A stretch of DNA of 6,742 nucleotides, taken from assembly GCA_009778295.1 (NCBI GenBank), contig WRKB01000247.1:1-6742 (forward strand), in the 5' to 3' direction. Below the pieces are notes generated by a model. It had not been told where the DNA came from, searched no databases, and was given only the letters and a program-made list of their open reading frames with translations. Below are positions 1 to 5,865 of the stretch, piece by piece. The translations under genes and the position numbers were made by a program. Source of the stretch: Betaproteobacteria bacterium (lineage in GTDB: Bacteria > Desulfobacterota > Desulfovibrionia > Desulfovibrionales > Desulfovibrionaceae). How positions within the stretch are numbered: the stretch's first letter is position 1; every line of letters begins with the position of its first letter.

Positions 1-1065
1 CTTCAGGATGGCGATGGCCGGAATCATGCTGAGGAAGATGCCGAGAAACAGTTTGGCCACTTCCTCTATGGGCGCCCAGGAAAAGTCGTTCTTGTCCCGG
101 CATTCCCTGGAGGTCAGTTTGAGCGAAAGCCAGACGATCGCCAGCAGCGCGATATCGCGGACGATACTCTGCCACTCCAGCTCGACTCCATAAATGACAG
201 GCGGCTTGACGGTCGGCCGCCAGATGCCGGATAAAAGCACGGCCAACACCACAGCCGCAAGCAGCAGCAGGTTTATTTTGCCTTCAAGCCCTAACCTCTC
301 GCCGGAGTCGTCTGCTGCGGGCGGCAGGGGCCGCCCTTCCCGGGCAAAGAATATGGTGTCCAGAATAAGATACAGAATAAGCAGCGCCAGGGAAAGCAAG
401 GTGCTTGCCGCCCACAGATGGGCCGTTGTCCAGAAGAAGTCGACCCCCTTCAAAAAACCGAGGAAAAGTGGCGGATCGCCAAGCGGGGTCAATGAACCGC
501 CGATATTGGCAACCAAAAAAATGAAGAAAATAACGGAATGCACCGTATGTTTGCGGTGCCTGTTGGCGCGCAACAGTGGCCGGATAAGCAGCATGGCCGC
601 GCCGGTCGTGCCCATCCAGCTTGCGAGCGCGGTGCCGACAGCCAGGATGCCGGTATTTACAGCCGGGGTGCCGACCAGGGTGCCTGTCAAGCGGACGCCT
701 CCGGCCACGGTGAAGAGAGCAAGCAACAGGATGAGAAAGGGTATATATTCCAGTAGGATGGTGTGTAGGAATTCGTACAGGACTACGGAAGGCCCGTACA
801 CAAGCCAGCAGGGCGCCAGGAAGGCCAGACCCCAAAAAAGGGAAATTTTTCCAAAATGGCGATACCAGACGGCGGGAAGTGTCGGCGGCATGATGGCGAT
901 GGACAAAAGCATACAGACAAAGGGCACGGCCCATATCCCCGAGAGTTCCGATGCGGGGAGGGCAGGGTGGCTGGCGGCGGCCAGGGCCGGACAGGGGAGC
1001 GGCAACAAGGCAGCCAGCGCGACCGCCTGGGAAAAGAGCTTTTTTTTTGCAAAGCTTCCTAACAT
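1..1065 (-). CDS. Sodium:proton antiporter-like / CitMHS-type membrane transporter (C-terminus beyond window)
   Basis: The 355 residues visible form a polytopic inner-membrane protein. Residues 1-30 look like a cleavable signal peptide: a KKK cluster at 7-9, a hydrophobic core, then PALAAAS. Hydrophobic segments follow at about 44-60, 74-98, 103-123, 137-150, 175-190, 214-240 and 265-280. The signature stretch is at 186-205 (ANIGGSLTPLGDPPLFLGFL); this G-x-TPxGDPPxxxG pattern is typical of the ion transporter superfamily containing NhaD Na+/H+ antiporters and citrate/arsenite permeases, and the signal-like N-terminus fits the group annotated as sodium:proton antiporter or CitMHS_2. The family would exchange cations for protons or carry an organic anion; the substrate cannot be read here. 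ATG at 1065 is chosen because a TGA lies two codons upstream in frame and the signal peptide begins there; no strong ribosome binding site is seen. The gene is divergent from trmH. About 100 residues are probably missing. Family call is fairly sure, substrate unknown. Confidence 0.8.
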   Translation of the reverse strand, partial: MLGSFAKKKLFSQAVALAALLPLPCPALAAASHPALPASELSGIWAVPFVCMLLSIAIMPPTLPAVWYRHFGKISLFWGLAFLAPCWLVYGPSVVLYEFLHTILLEYIPFLILLLALFTVAGGVRLTGTLVGTPAVNTGILAVGTALASWMGTTGAAMLLIRPLLRANRHRKHTVHSVIFFIFLVANIGGSLTPLGDPPLFLGFLKGVDFFWTTAHLWAASTLLSLALLILYLILDTIFFAREGRPLPPAADDSGERLGLEGKINLLLLAAVVLAVLLSGIWRPTVKPPVIYGVELEWQSIVRDIALLAIVWLSLKLTSRECRDKNDFSWAPIEEVAKLFLGIFLSMIPAIAILK

Positions 1066-1150
1066 GCATCACTCGGAGCTTGTTAACGCGTAGGCGCGGG
1101 TCGTTTTGCCCGGATGCCGGAAGGCTGGCAACGCATTGCAAGAAGTTGAG

Positions 1151-1179
1151 ACGATACACTAGGCAGCGGCATATGGCAA
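1151..1179 (-). promoter_or_regulatory. Candidate sigma70 promoter for the antiporter-like gene
   Basis: On the minus strand, TTGCCA (1179-1174, 5/6 to the consensus -35) is followed after exactly 17 bp by TATCGT (1156-1151, 4/6 to the -10). Transcription would start near 1144, leaving a leader of about 80 nt before the ATG at 1065. This is consensus matching only; the secA promoter candidate uses the same -35 hexamer. Confidence 0.35.
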
Positions 1180-1202
1180 CCATTCCGAAAAATGGAGAAT
1201 GT

Positions 1203-1246
1203 CTTATATTGACAACATGCGGCTTATATAAAATCTCAAAGATAAT
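1203..1246 (+). promoter_or_regulatory. AT-rich promoter-like zone upstream of trmH, with a 20-bp-period direct repeat
   Basis: This is the only AT-rich patch in the 201-bp divergent intergenic region. It holds a perfect -35-like TTGACA (1209-1214), TATAAA (1227-1232) and GATAAT (1241-1246), but no pair has the usual 16-18 bp spacing: TTGACA to TATAAA is 12 bp and to GATAAT is 26 bp. The heptamer CTTATAT occurs at 1203-1209 and again at 1223-1229, a 20-bp period (about two helical turns), so a regulator site is possible. Promoter function is inferred from composition and position 20-60 bases before the trmH start. Confidence 0.3.
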
Positions 1247-1266
1247 CTGCTCTAAAGGATGAGGAC

Positions 1267-1857
1267 ATGAGCCGGACAATCACCCCGCAACGCAGGTCCC
1301 GCATCGAGCGCGTGCTTTTTTGGCGCCAGAAGGATTTGACCCTGGTGCTGGCGAATATTCACGACCCACATAACGTATCCGCTATTTACCGCAGCTGCGA
1401 CGCCTTCGGCGTTGCCGAAGTCCATTTGTATTATACGGATACGCCCTTTCCGGTGTTAGGCCGAAAATCCTCGGCGTCGGCGCGCAAATGGGTGGAAAGT
1501 GTGCGGCATAAGACGCTGGGTGGACTGGTAGGCAGACTGCGGGCGAACGGGCAGCAGATACTCGCCACGAGCTGCAGCGCTACGGCCCGGTCGCTGGCGG
1601 ACTGGGATTTTACCCGGCCTACGGCGGTCATTATGGGGAACGAACACCGGGGGGTGGACGGGGAACTTGCCACACACGTGGACGGGGAACTGTATATCCC
1701 CATGTACGGCATGATTCGCAGCTTCAACGTTTCGGTGGCGGCGGCCGTCATTCTTGCAGAGGCTTCGCGCCAGCGGGTGCTGGCGGGCATGTACGCCCGT
1801 TCGAGCTATACGGAGGAAGAATACGCTGAAAAACTCGGCAGGTGGCTGGAAAAATGA
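1267..1857 (+). CDS. trmH: tRNA (guanosine-2'-O)-methyltransferase, TrmH/SpoU family (SPOUT fold)
   Basis: A 196-residue SPOUT-class methyltransferase that would transfer a methyl group from S-adenosylmethionine to the 2'-O of a tRNA ribose, probably G18 in the D-loop, in the cytoplasm. All three SpoU motifs are visible: motif 1 at 30-42 (N30, DPHN at 33-36, catalytic-type R42), motif 2 at 121-130 (VIMGNEHRGV, with E126), and motif 3 at 144-163 (IPMYGMIRSFNVSVAAAVIL, which builds the trefoil-knot SAM pocket). The N-terminus (RIERVLFWRQKDLTLVL) and the region after motif 3 (EASRQRVLAGMY) line up with E. coli TrmH, favouring TrmH over TrmL or RlmB. It is shorter than the 229-residue E. coli enzyme and lacks most of the C-terminal extension. 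A purine-rich GGATGAGG sits just before the ATG. It is divergent from the antiporter gene and convergent with the secreted-protein gene, 10 bases away. Family call is firm; exact position specificity is inferred. Confidence 0.87.
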   Translation: MSRTITPQRRSRIERVLFWRQKDLTLVLANIHDPHNVSAIYRSCDAFGVAEVHLYYTDTPFPVLGRKSSASARKWVESVRHKTLGGLVGRLRANGQQILATSCSATARSLADWDFTRPTAVIMGNEHRGVDGELATHVDGELYIPMYGMIRSFNVSVAAAVILAEASRQRVLAGMYARSSYTEEEYAEKLGRWLEK

Positions 1858-1867
1858 CCGTCCCCGT

Positions 1868-2509
1868 TCACTCTGTTTCGTCCTTGGGCCGGATCCGTTT
1901 TTCAAAGTGCCGGCCATTCCATTCGTAGCGCACCTCGTTATCCACCGGCACGTGCGCTCTGCCTTGCCTGTTCCAGAATACGGACTGAGCCTCCAGCCCC
2001 CGGCCGTCGAGGCAGAAAAGGATGGAAGCCTGCACATCCTTCGGCATTTTATTGCCCTTGGCGAAAAAATCCGTCACTGGCGGTTCCGGAGGGGCATCGG
2101 CCGGCGAAAAATGCCCCTTGTTTATACGCCATAATTCGAGCGTGCAGATATCTTCGCTTCTGGAGCCAATCAGCGCAAGCGTGCCGCCGCCGCTCTCGCG
2201 GCAGGCATGCAAAAATACCCGCGTGTCGCCGAAAGGCAGGGAAATCAGCTCCAAGCTGTCCCCGCTGTCCGGCAAAAGGATCCAGTATTCGCTTTTCCCG
2301 TAATCTAAAAGCCGCTCCTTCTCATCTTCGTTCAATCCTTCCAGCGTGTTGTCGAAAATAGTGGCAGGCAGCAGCCGGAATATCTCCAGCGCGGGAAGGT
2401 GGTTCTGTTCGGCAGCAGGCGCAGCCTGGCCGGCGCCTTCAGCAAATGCCGCGACAGCAATGGCTTGCAGAACAAGAAAAAACGGCAAAAAAAACCAACG
2501 TGCGCGCAT
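1868..2509 (-). CDS. Secreted/periplasmic protein of unknown function
   Basis: I do not recognise a family. The 213-residue product starts with a clear Sec signal peptide: MRAR, then a hydrophobic core at 5-22, with probable cleavage after AFA at 21-23. A short Ala/Gly/Pro-rich linker (24-36) follows, then a soluble domain with mixed alpha/beta character and no further membrane segment. No lipobox cysteine is seen. Three cysteines lie in the mature part (C103, C122, C166). The C-terminus (YEWNGRHFEKR, 195-205) resembles a terminal strand common in small periplasmic proteins. ATG at 2509 is chosen because AGGAG sits six bases upstream and the signal peptide starts there; an in-frame TTG at 2524 lies upstream of that ribosome site. 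It lies downstream of secA on the same strand, 223 bases away, so readthrough from secA is possible, but a separate promoter candidate exists. A real gene is likely; the function is unknown. Confidence 0.75.
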   Translation of the reverse strand: MRARWFFLPFFLVLQAIAVAAFAEGAGQAAPAAEQNHLPALEIFRLLPATIFDNTLEGLNEDEKERLLDYGKSEYWILLPDSGDSLELISLPFGDTRVFLHACRESGGGTLALIGSRSEDICTLELWRINKGHFSPADAPPEPPVTDFFAKGNKMPKDVQASILFCLDGRGLEAQSVFWNRQGRAHVPVDNEVRYEWNGRHFEKRIRPKDETE

Positions 2510-2515
2510 GGCTGA

Positions 2516-2520
2516 CTCCT
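2516..2520 (-). promoter_or_regulatory. Ribosome binding site that fixes the start of the secreted-protein gene
   Basis: AGGAG on the minus strand with a six-base spacer to the ATG at 2509. It lies inside the longer reading frame that could begin with TTG at 2524, so it argues for the downstream ATG as the true start. Confidence 0.75.
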
Positions 2521-2617
2521 GCAAGGAGAAGAATCTTGGTATGCCTCATTTTGCCGTAATACTTCGTCAGCGCTGCTATCTCTGCTGTCCTTGTCCGTAA
2601 GGTTAGCAAGCCCACCT

Positions 2618-2659
2618 GCGGCCAAGGCCGCCTGCGGCTGCCGCAGGCTTCGTTTTTTT
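2618..2659 (+). terminator. Hairpin plus T-tract, plus-strand orientation, with a competing upstream hairpin
   Basis: A perfect 8-bp stem (GCCTGCGG at 2630-2637, CCGCAGGC at 2641-2648) with a CTG loop is followed by TTCG and seven Ts (2653-2659), the form of an intrinsic terminator reading left to right. Directly upstream, GCGGCC (2618-2623) and GGCCGC (2626-2631) form a second hairpin that overlaps the first by two bases. CCTGCGG also occurs twice (2615-2621 and 2631-2637), so either copy can pair with CCGCAGG at 2641-2647. There is no T-tract in the minus direction, so this does not look like the secA terminator. No plus-strand gene ends nearby; it could stop readthrough from trmH or end a small RNA. 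The U-tract starts four bases after the stem, which weakens the case. Confidence 0.45.
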
Positions 2660-2666
2660 CTCACCT

Positions 2667-2695
2667 AGTATAAATATTCTGCTGTCGCAGCGCAA
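2667..2695 (-). promoter_or_regulatory. Candidate sigma70 promoter for the secreted-protein gene
   Basis: On the minus strand, TTGCGC (2695-2690, 3/6 to the -35) is followed after 17 bp by TATACT (2672-2667, 5/6 to the -10) in an AT-rich context. Transcription would start near 2660, giving a leader of about 150 nt that includes the hairpin region at 2618-2648. It sits about 40 bases past the secA stop, so the gene could be expressed apart from secA. Confidence 0.4.
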
Positions 2696-2732
2696 TTGCC
2701 GGAGTGTGGATTTTTTATATTTGGGATGGCTT

Positions 2733-5270
2733 CTATGCGCCGCAGCATTTCTTGTATTTTTTGCCGCTTCCACAGGGACAGGGATCGTTACGTCCGAGTT
2801 TGGGTTCGGCGCGCACAGACGTGGCCGACGCCCTGGTTGTTGTGCCGCTGCCGGAATAAGAATGCTTGGCGGTATCGTCCTTGTGCGTAAAATCGTCCTG
2901 CTCGGTTTCCTCGCGTTTGACGCGCACGCGGGTAAGCGCCCTGAATGAGCCTTCGCGTATGCGATGGAGCAGGTCGCGAAACAGCTCGAAACCTTCGCGC
3001 TTGTATTCCAGCTTCGGATCTTTCTGGCCGTAGCCGCGCAGGCCGATACCGTCGCGCAGATGGTCCATGTTGCGCAGGTGTTCCTTCCAGCTGCGATCCA
3101 GCTCTTCAAGCAAGAAATAGCGCACGATATCTTCGTAGATGTCGCCGGCCTCATCCTTGAGTTGGGCAAAAATTTTCAGCACGAGTTCACGTGCCGCATC
3201 CCGCGCTGGCAGGTGCGCACCTTCGGGAAGCGTGCCATCCGGGGTGAGCGCCAGCACGCGCTCAATGGTAAATACATCGCGCAGGCGGACAAGCGTCAGG
3301 GCTTCTGCTTCATCGCGATCCGCCTCCGGGGCGTTTTCCGGGAGCGCATACATGTCATCAAGCAAATCGTCGAGAAATTCTTCGATGAGGGATCCGATAT
3401 TCGCCTCCATCATAAGCTCTCGGCGCAAGGAATAAATGACCTCGCGTTGCTGGCTCATGACGTTGTCGTAATCCAGCAGGGTTTTGCGGATTTCAAAATG
3501 GTGCCCTTCCACGCGTTTTTGAGCGTTTTCCACGGCTCTGCTGACCATGGCGTTTTCAATGGCTTCGCCCTCGGTCAGGCCAAGCTTGAGCATAAGGCCA
3601 GAGATGCGCTCAGAACCAAAAAGGCGCATTAAATCGTCTTCCAGGGAGAGAAAAAAGCGCGAGGAGCCGGGATCGCCCTGACGGCCGGAACGGCCCCGTA
3701 ACTGGTTGTCGATGCGGCGGCTTTCGTGGCGTTCCGTACCGAGGATGTGCAAGCCGCCCAATTCCACCACGCCGGGGCCGAGTACTATGTCCGTACCGCG
3801 TCCGGCCATATTGGTGGCAATGGTCACTTTTCCCTTTTGGCCTGCCTGGGCCACGATTTCCGCTTCCTGCTCATGGTGTTTGGCGTTGAGTACGTTGTGC
3901 GGAACATTTTGCTGCGTGAGCACCTGTGAAATCAGCTCCGAAGTTTCAATGGAAATCGTGCCCACCAGTACGGGCTGGCCTTTGGCATGCAGTTCCTTGA
4001 TGGAGTCCACGATGGCCGTGAACTTTTCCTTCCGGGTGCGGTAGATGACATCGGGCAGATCCCGGCGGATCATGGGTTTGTCCGGTGGAATGGAGATGAC
4101 CTCCAAAGCGTATATTTGGTGGAATTCCACCGCTTCGGTATCCGCCGTTCCCGTCATGCCCGCCAATTTCTCGTACAGGCGGAAATAGTTCTGAAAGGTG
4201 ATGGCGGCCAGGGTCTGGTTTTCAGCCTCGATCCGCACGCGCTCCTTGGCTTCCAGAGCCTGGTGCAGACCGTCGCTGAAGCGGCGGCCCGGCATAAGGC
4301 GGCCGGTGAACTCGTCCACGATAACCACCTGATCATTCGTGACGATGTAGTCCACGTCGCGCTTGAAGACGTGGTGAGCTTTGAGGGATTGCAACACGTG
4401 GTGCTGCGCGGTGATATTCGAGGGGTCATAAAGGTTTTCTATATGCAGAAGTTTTTCGCAGCGCAGGACTCCTTCCTCGGTCAGCATGGCGGTGCGGGCT
4501 TTTTCGTCCACCGTATAATGCTCTGCCGGGTGCAGCTTGCGTACGATGTCGTCCATCTGCCGGTACAAACCCGTGGATTGCTCGGAACTGCCGGAAATGA
4601 TAAGTGGCGTCCTGGCTTCATCGATGAGAATGGAGTCCACTTCGTCCACGATGGCGTAATGGGGCGGCCGTTGCACGAGCTGCTGCGCATAAAATTTCAT
4701 GTTGTCGCGCAGATAGTCGAAACCGAACTCATTGTTCGTGCCGTAGGTGATGTCCGCAGCATAGGCCTCTTTACGTTCATCATCACCCAGGCCATGCACG
4801 ATAACGCCGACTGTAAGTCCCAAGGCGGCGTAAATTTCGCCCATCCAGCGCGCATCCCGTTTAGCCAGGTAGTCGTTGACCGTGACCACATGCACGCCCT
4901 TGCCCGTCAGCGCGTTGAGCACGACGGGCAGGGTGGCCACGAGGGTCTTCCCTTCGCCGGTCTTCATTTCGGCTATCTTGCCTTCATGCAGGGCCATGCC
5001 GCCGACCAGCTGCACGTCGAAATGGCGCATCTTCAGGCGGCGACGGGATGTCTCTCGCACCAGGGCGAACACTTCGGGCAACAGATCACCCAGGCTACGG
5101 CCTTCTTCGTGCTGTCCGCGGTAGTCCGCAAGGCGCAAGGGCAGTTCGGCATCCTCAAGAGACTGCATCTGCGGTTCAAGTTCGTTGATTTTCAGGACGA
5201 GCGGGCGGCATTTCTTCAAATAGCGCTGGTTTTTGGAGCCGAATATTTTTTTGAACAAATAAGAGAACAT
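2733..5270 (-). CDS. secA: Protein translocase ATPase SecA
   Basis: This 845-residue motor ATPase drives preproteins through the SecYEG channel at the cytoplasmic membrane. Visible parts: Walker A (TGEGKT, 104-109); preprotein-crosslinking region from about 210; Walker B/DEAD-like stretch ([13 protein letters not shown], 208-220); [13 protein letters not shown] (178-190); the second nucleotide-binding domain with motif V (MAGRGTDI, 488-495) and motif VI ([13 protein letters not shown], 523-535); the helical scaffold and wing region to about 785; a polar linker; and a C-terminal zinc-binding SEC-C motif with C831, C833, C842 and C843, used for SecB and phospholipid contact in known SecAs. It is shorter than the 901-residue E. 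coli protein, partly because the stretch between motif V and [17 protein letters not shown] (505-519) is very short. ATG at 5270 is chosen because GGAG lies five bases upstream; a TTG at 5330 would add 20 residues unlike SecA and has no ribosome site. It is divergent from infA. No clear terminator follows the stop. Confidence 0.98.
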   Translation of the reverse strand: MFSYLFKKIFGSKNQRYLKKCRPLVLKINELEPQMQSLEDAELPLRLADYRGQHEEGRSLGDLLPEVFALVRETSRRRLKMRHFDVQLVGGMALHEGKIAEMKTGEGKTLVATLPVVLNALTGKGVHVVTVNDYLAKRDARWMGEIYAALGLTVGVIVHGLGDDERKEAYAADITYGTNNEFGFDYLRDNMKFYAQQLVQRPPHYAIVDEVDSILIDEARTPLIISGSSEQSTGLYRQMDDIVRKLHPAEHYTVDEKARTAMLTEEGVLRCEKLLHIENLYDPSNITAQHHVLQSLKAHHVFKRDVDYIVTNDQVVIVDEFTGRLMPGRRFSDGLHQALEAKERVRIEAENQTLAAITFQNYFRLYEKLAGMTGTADTEAVEFHQIYALEVISIPPDKPMIRRDLPDVIYRTRKEKFTAIVDSIKELHAKGQPVLVGTISIETSELISQVLTQQNVPHNVLNAKHHEQEAEIVAQAGQKGKVTIATNMAGRGTDIVLGPGVVELGGLHILGTERHESRRIDNQLRGRSGRQGDPGSSRFFLSLEDDLMRLFGSERISGLMLKLGLTEGEAIENAMVSRAVENAQKRVEGHHFEIRKTLLDYDNVMSQQREVIYSLRRELMMEANIGSLIEEFLDDLLDDMYALPENAPEADRDEAEALTLVRLRDVFTIERVLALTPDGTLPEGAHLPARDAARELVLKIFAQLKDEAGDIYEDIVRYFLLEELDRSWKEHLRNMDHLRDGIGLRGYGQKDPKLEYKREGFELFRDLLHRIREGSFRALTRVRVKREETEQDDFTHKDDTAKHSYSGSGTTTRASATSVRAEPKLGRNDPCPCGSGKKYKKCCGA

Positions 5271-5275
5271 GGATA

Positions 5276-5279
5276 CTCC
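5276..5279 (-). promoter_or_regulatory. Ribosome binding site that fixes the secA start
   Basis: GGAG on the minus strand, five bases before the ATG at 5270. The first encoded residues from this ATG ([16 protein letters not shown]) are a typical SecA N-terminus, whereas the frame continued upstream to a TTG at 5330 encodes unrelated residues. Confidence 0.75.
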
Positions 5280-5329
5280 ATGGGTGACGGCATCAAAAAA
5301 AGGTACGCGAAAAGACCATAACTCTTTCA

Positions 5330-5358
5330 AGAATAGGGCGGAAAGCGCAAGTTGGCAA
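5330..5358 (-). promoter_or_regulatory. Candidate sigma70 promoter for secA
   Basis: On the minus strand, TTGCCA (5358-5353, 5/6 to the -35) and TATTCT (5335-5330, 4/6 to the -10) are separated by exactly 17 bp. The start of transcription would be near 5323, with a leader of roughly 53 nt to the secA ATG. It overlaps the upstream TTG that could extend the SecA frame, which is a further reason to reject that start. Confidence 0.45.
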
Positions 5359-5379
5359 TATGCGTCTGCCCTGTCCCGA

Positions 5380-5403
5380 CGCCTGTTGTCTTGACAACAG
5401 GCG
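5380..5403. repeat. Perfect 24-bp palindrome between secA and infA (operator or plus-strand hairpin)
   Basis: The left arm CGCCTGTTGTC (5380-5390) and right arm GACAACAGGCG (5393-5403) are exact reverse complements around a TT centre. As RNA this folds to an 11-bp stem, or 9-10 bp with a CUUG tetraloop. On the plus strand it is followed by C and four Ts (5405-5408), so it could act as a weak intrinsic terminator or attenuator in an infA leader. On the minus strand it ends 21 bases upstream of the candidate secA -35 box, a usual place for an activator site. Its centre also carries a plus-strand TTGACA (5391-5396) that could serve as an infA -35 box, although no good -10 lies 16-18 bp further on. 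The structure is certain; which of these roles applies is not. Confidence 0.6.
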
Positions 5404-5432
5404 CTTTTCGTTGCATTTGTACCCGTGCCTTT

Positions 5433-5452
5433 GCGGTTTTTTTCAAAACTGC
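5433..5452 (+). other. Small hairpin in the presumed infA leader
   Basis: GCGGTTTT (5433-5440) can pair with AAAACTGC (5445-5452), with one G-T wobble and a TTTC loop. It ends 11 bases before the infA ribosome site and has no T-tract after it, so it is not a terminator. It may be chance, as half the stem is A-T; a structural role near the translation start is possible. Confidence 0.25.
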
Positions 5453-5473
5453 GGGGATTAAAGAGGAGGATAC

Positions 5474-5692
5474 ATGGCTAAAGAAGGCGCCATAGAAGTT
5501 GATGGTGTTGTGCAGGAAGCTCTGCCGAATGCCATGTTTCGCGTGGAATTGGAAAATGGGCACGAAGTGCTCGCGCATATTTCAGGTAAGATGCGTAAAT
5601 TTTATATTCGTATTTTGCCCGGCGACAAAGTGAAGGTTGAACTTTCCCCCTACGATCTCACCCGCGGACGGATCACCTACCGGATGAAATAG
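5474..5692 (+). CDS. infA: Translation initiation factor IF-1
   Basis: A complete 72-residue IF-1, an S1/OB-fold protein that binds the A site of the 30S subunit and works with IF-2 and IF-3 during initiation. The sequence is nearly diagnostic: MAKEG start, [26 protein letters not shown] (17-42), [24 protein letters not shown] (44-67), with the usual 72-residue length and end RMK. A very strong AGGAGG (5464-5469) lies four bases before the ATG, as expected for a highly expressed gene. It stands alone: secA is divergent on its left, and a terminator follows the stop by about 40 bases before the next gene. In many bacteria infA lies in the ribosomal protein cluster, but isolated copies are also common. 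No promoter with good spacing is evident; the upstream palindrome contains a TTGACA. Confidence 0.98.
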   Translation: MAKEGAIEVDGVVQEALPNAMFRVELENGHEVLAHISGKMRKFYIRILPGDKVKVELSPYDLTRGRITYRMK

Positions 5693-5730
5693 CCTGTCTT
5701 GCTTCATCTTCTTGTATTGCCCGTGTCCCC

Positions 5731-5749
5731 GCGCCTGGGCGCTTTTTTT
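5731..5749 (+). terminator. Intrinsic terminator after infA
   Basis: GCGCC (5731-5735) and GGCGC (5738-5742) form a short GC-rich stem, followed at once by seven Ts (5743-5749). In practice this would be a 4-bp stem with a CTGG loop closed by an extra C-G pair. The stem is short but the unbroken U-tract and the position 38 bases after the infA stop support it. Confidence 0.65.
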
Positions 5750-5784
5750 CGCCCTTCTGTCGCGCATCTTTCCTCTCTGTGTTC

Positions 5785-5813
5785 TGGACAAAGGGGCAGG
5801 CTTCAGGCATAGT
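5785..5813 (+). promoter_or_regulatory. Candidate sigma70 promoter for the PHP-like gene
   Basis: TGGACA (5785-5790, 5/6 to the -35) is followed after 17 bp by CATAGT (5808-5813, 4/6 to the -10). Transcription would start near 5820, just after the infA terminator and before either candidate GTG start (5836 or 5866). An A-rich run (5814-5820) lies at the expected start site. Confidence 0.4.
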
Positions 5814-5865
5814 AAAAAAAGTTTGTGATATTGGGGTGATAAAATCGCACTCAAGTGGGGTTGAG

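Noticed and set aside
194..1093. A 299-codon plus-strand open frame
   Set aside because: It is antisense to the transporter gene and its product is low-complexity Ser/Arg/Ala-rich, typical of a shadow of GC-biased coding DNA.
284..1279. A 331-codon minus-strand open frame overlapping the antiporter gene
   Set aside because: It is read in another frame over the same DNA; its product is rich in Arg, His and Pro with no recognisable domain, whereas the neighbouring frame encodes a clear membrane transporter.
2510..2524. A TTG start at 2524 for the secreted-protein gene
   Set aside because: The AGGAG at 2516-2520 lies inside that extension and is well placed for the ATG at 2509, where the signal peptide begins.
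2661..2732. A terminator for secA just after its stop codon
   Set aside because: Only a 4-bp GCTG/CAGC pairing is present, with no T-tract in the minus direction, so I do not call one.
3987..5321. A 444-codon plus-strand open frame antisense to secA
   Set aside because: It mirrors the codon bias of secA, has no recognisable motif, and crosses the secA start and promoter.
5268..5330. A 20-residue N-terminal extension of SecA from a TTG at 5330
   Set aside because: No ribosome binding site precedes it, the residues do not resemble SecA, and it overlaps the candidate -10 box; GGAG before the ATG at 5270 gives the normal start.
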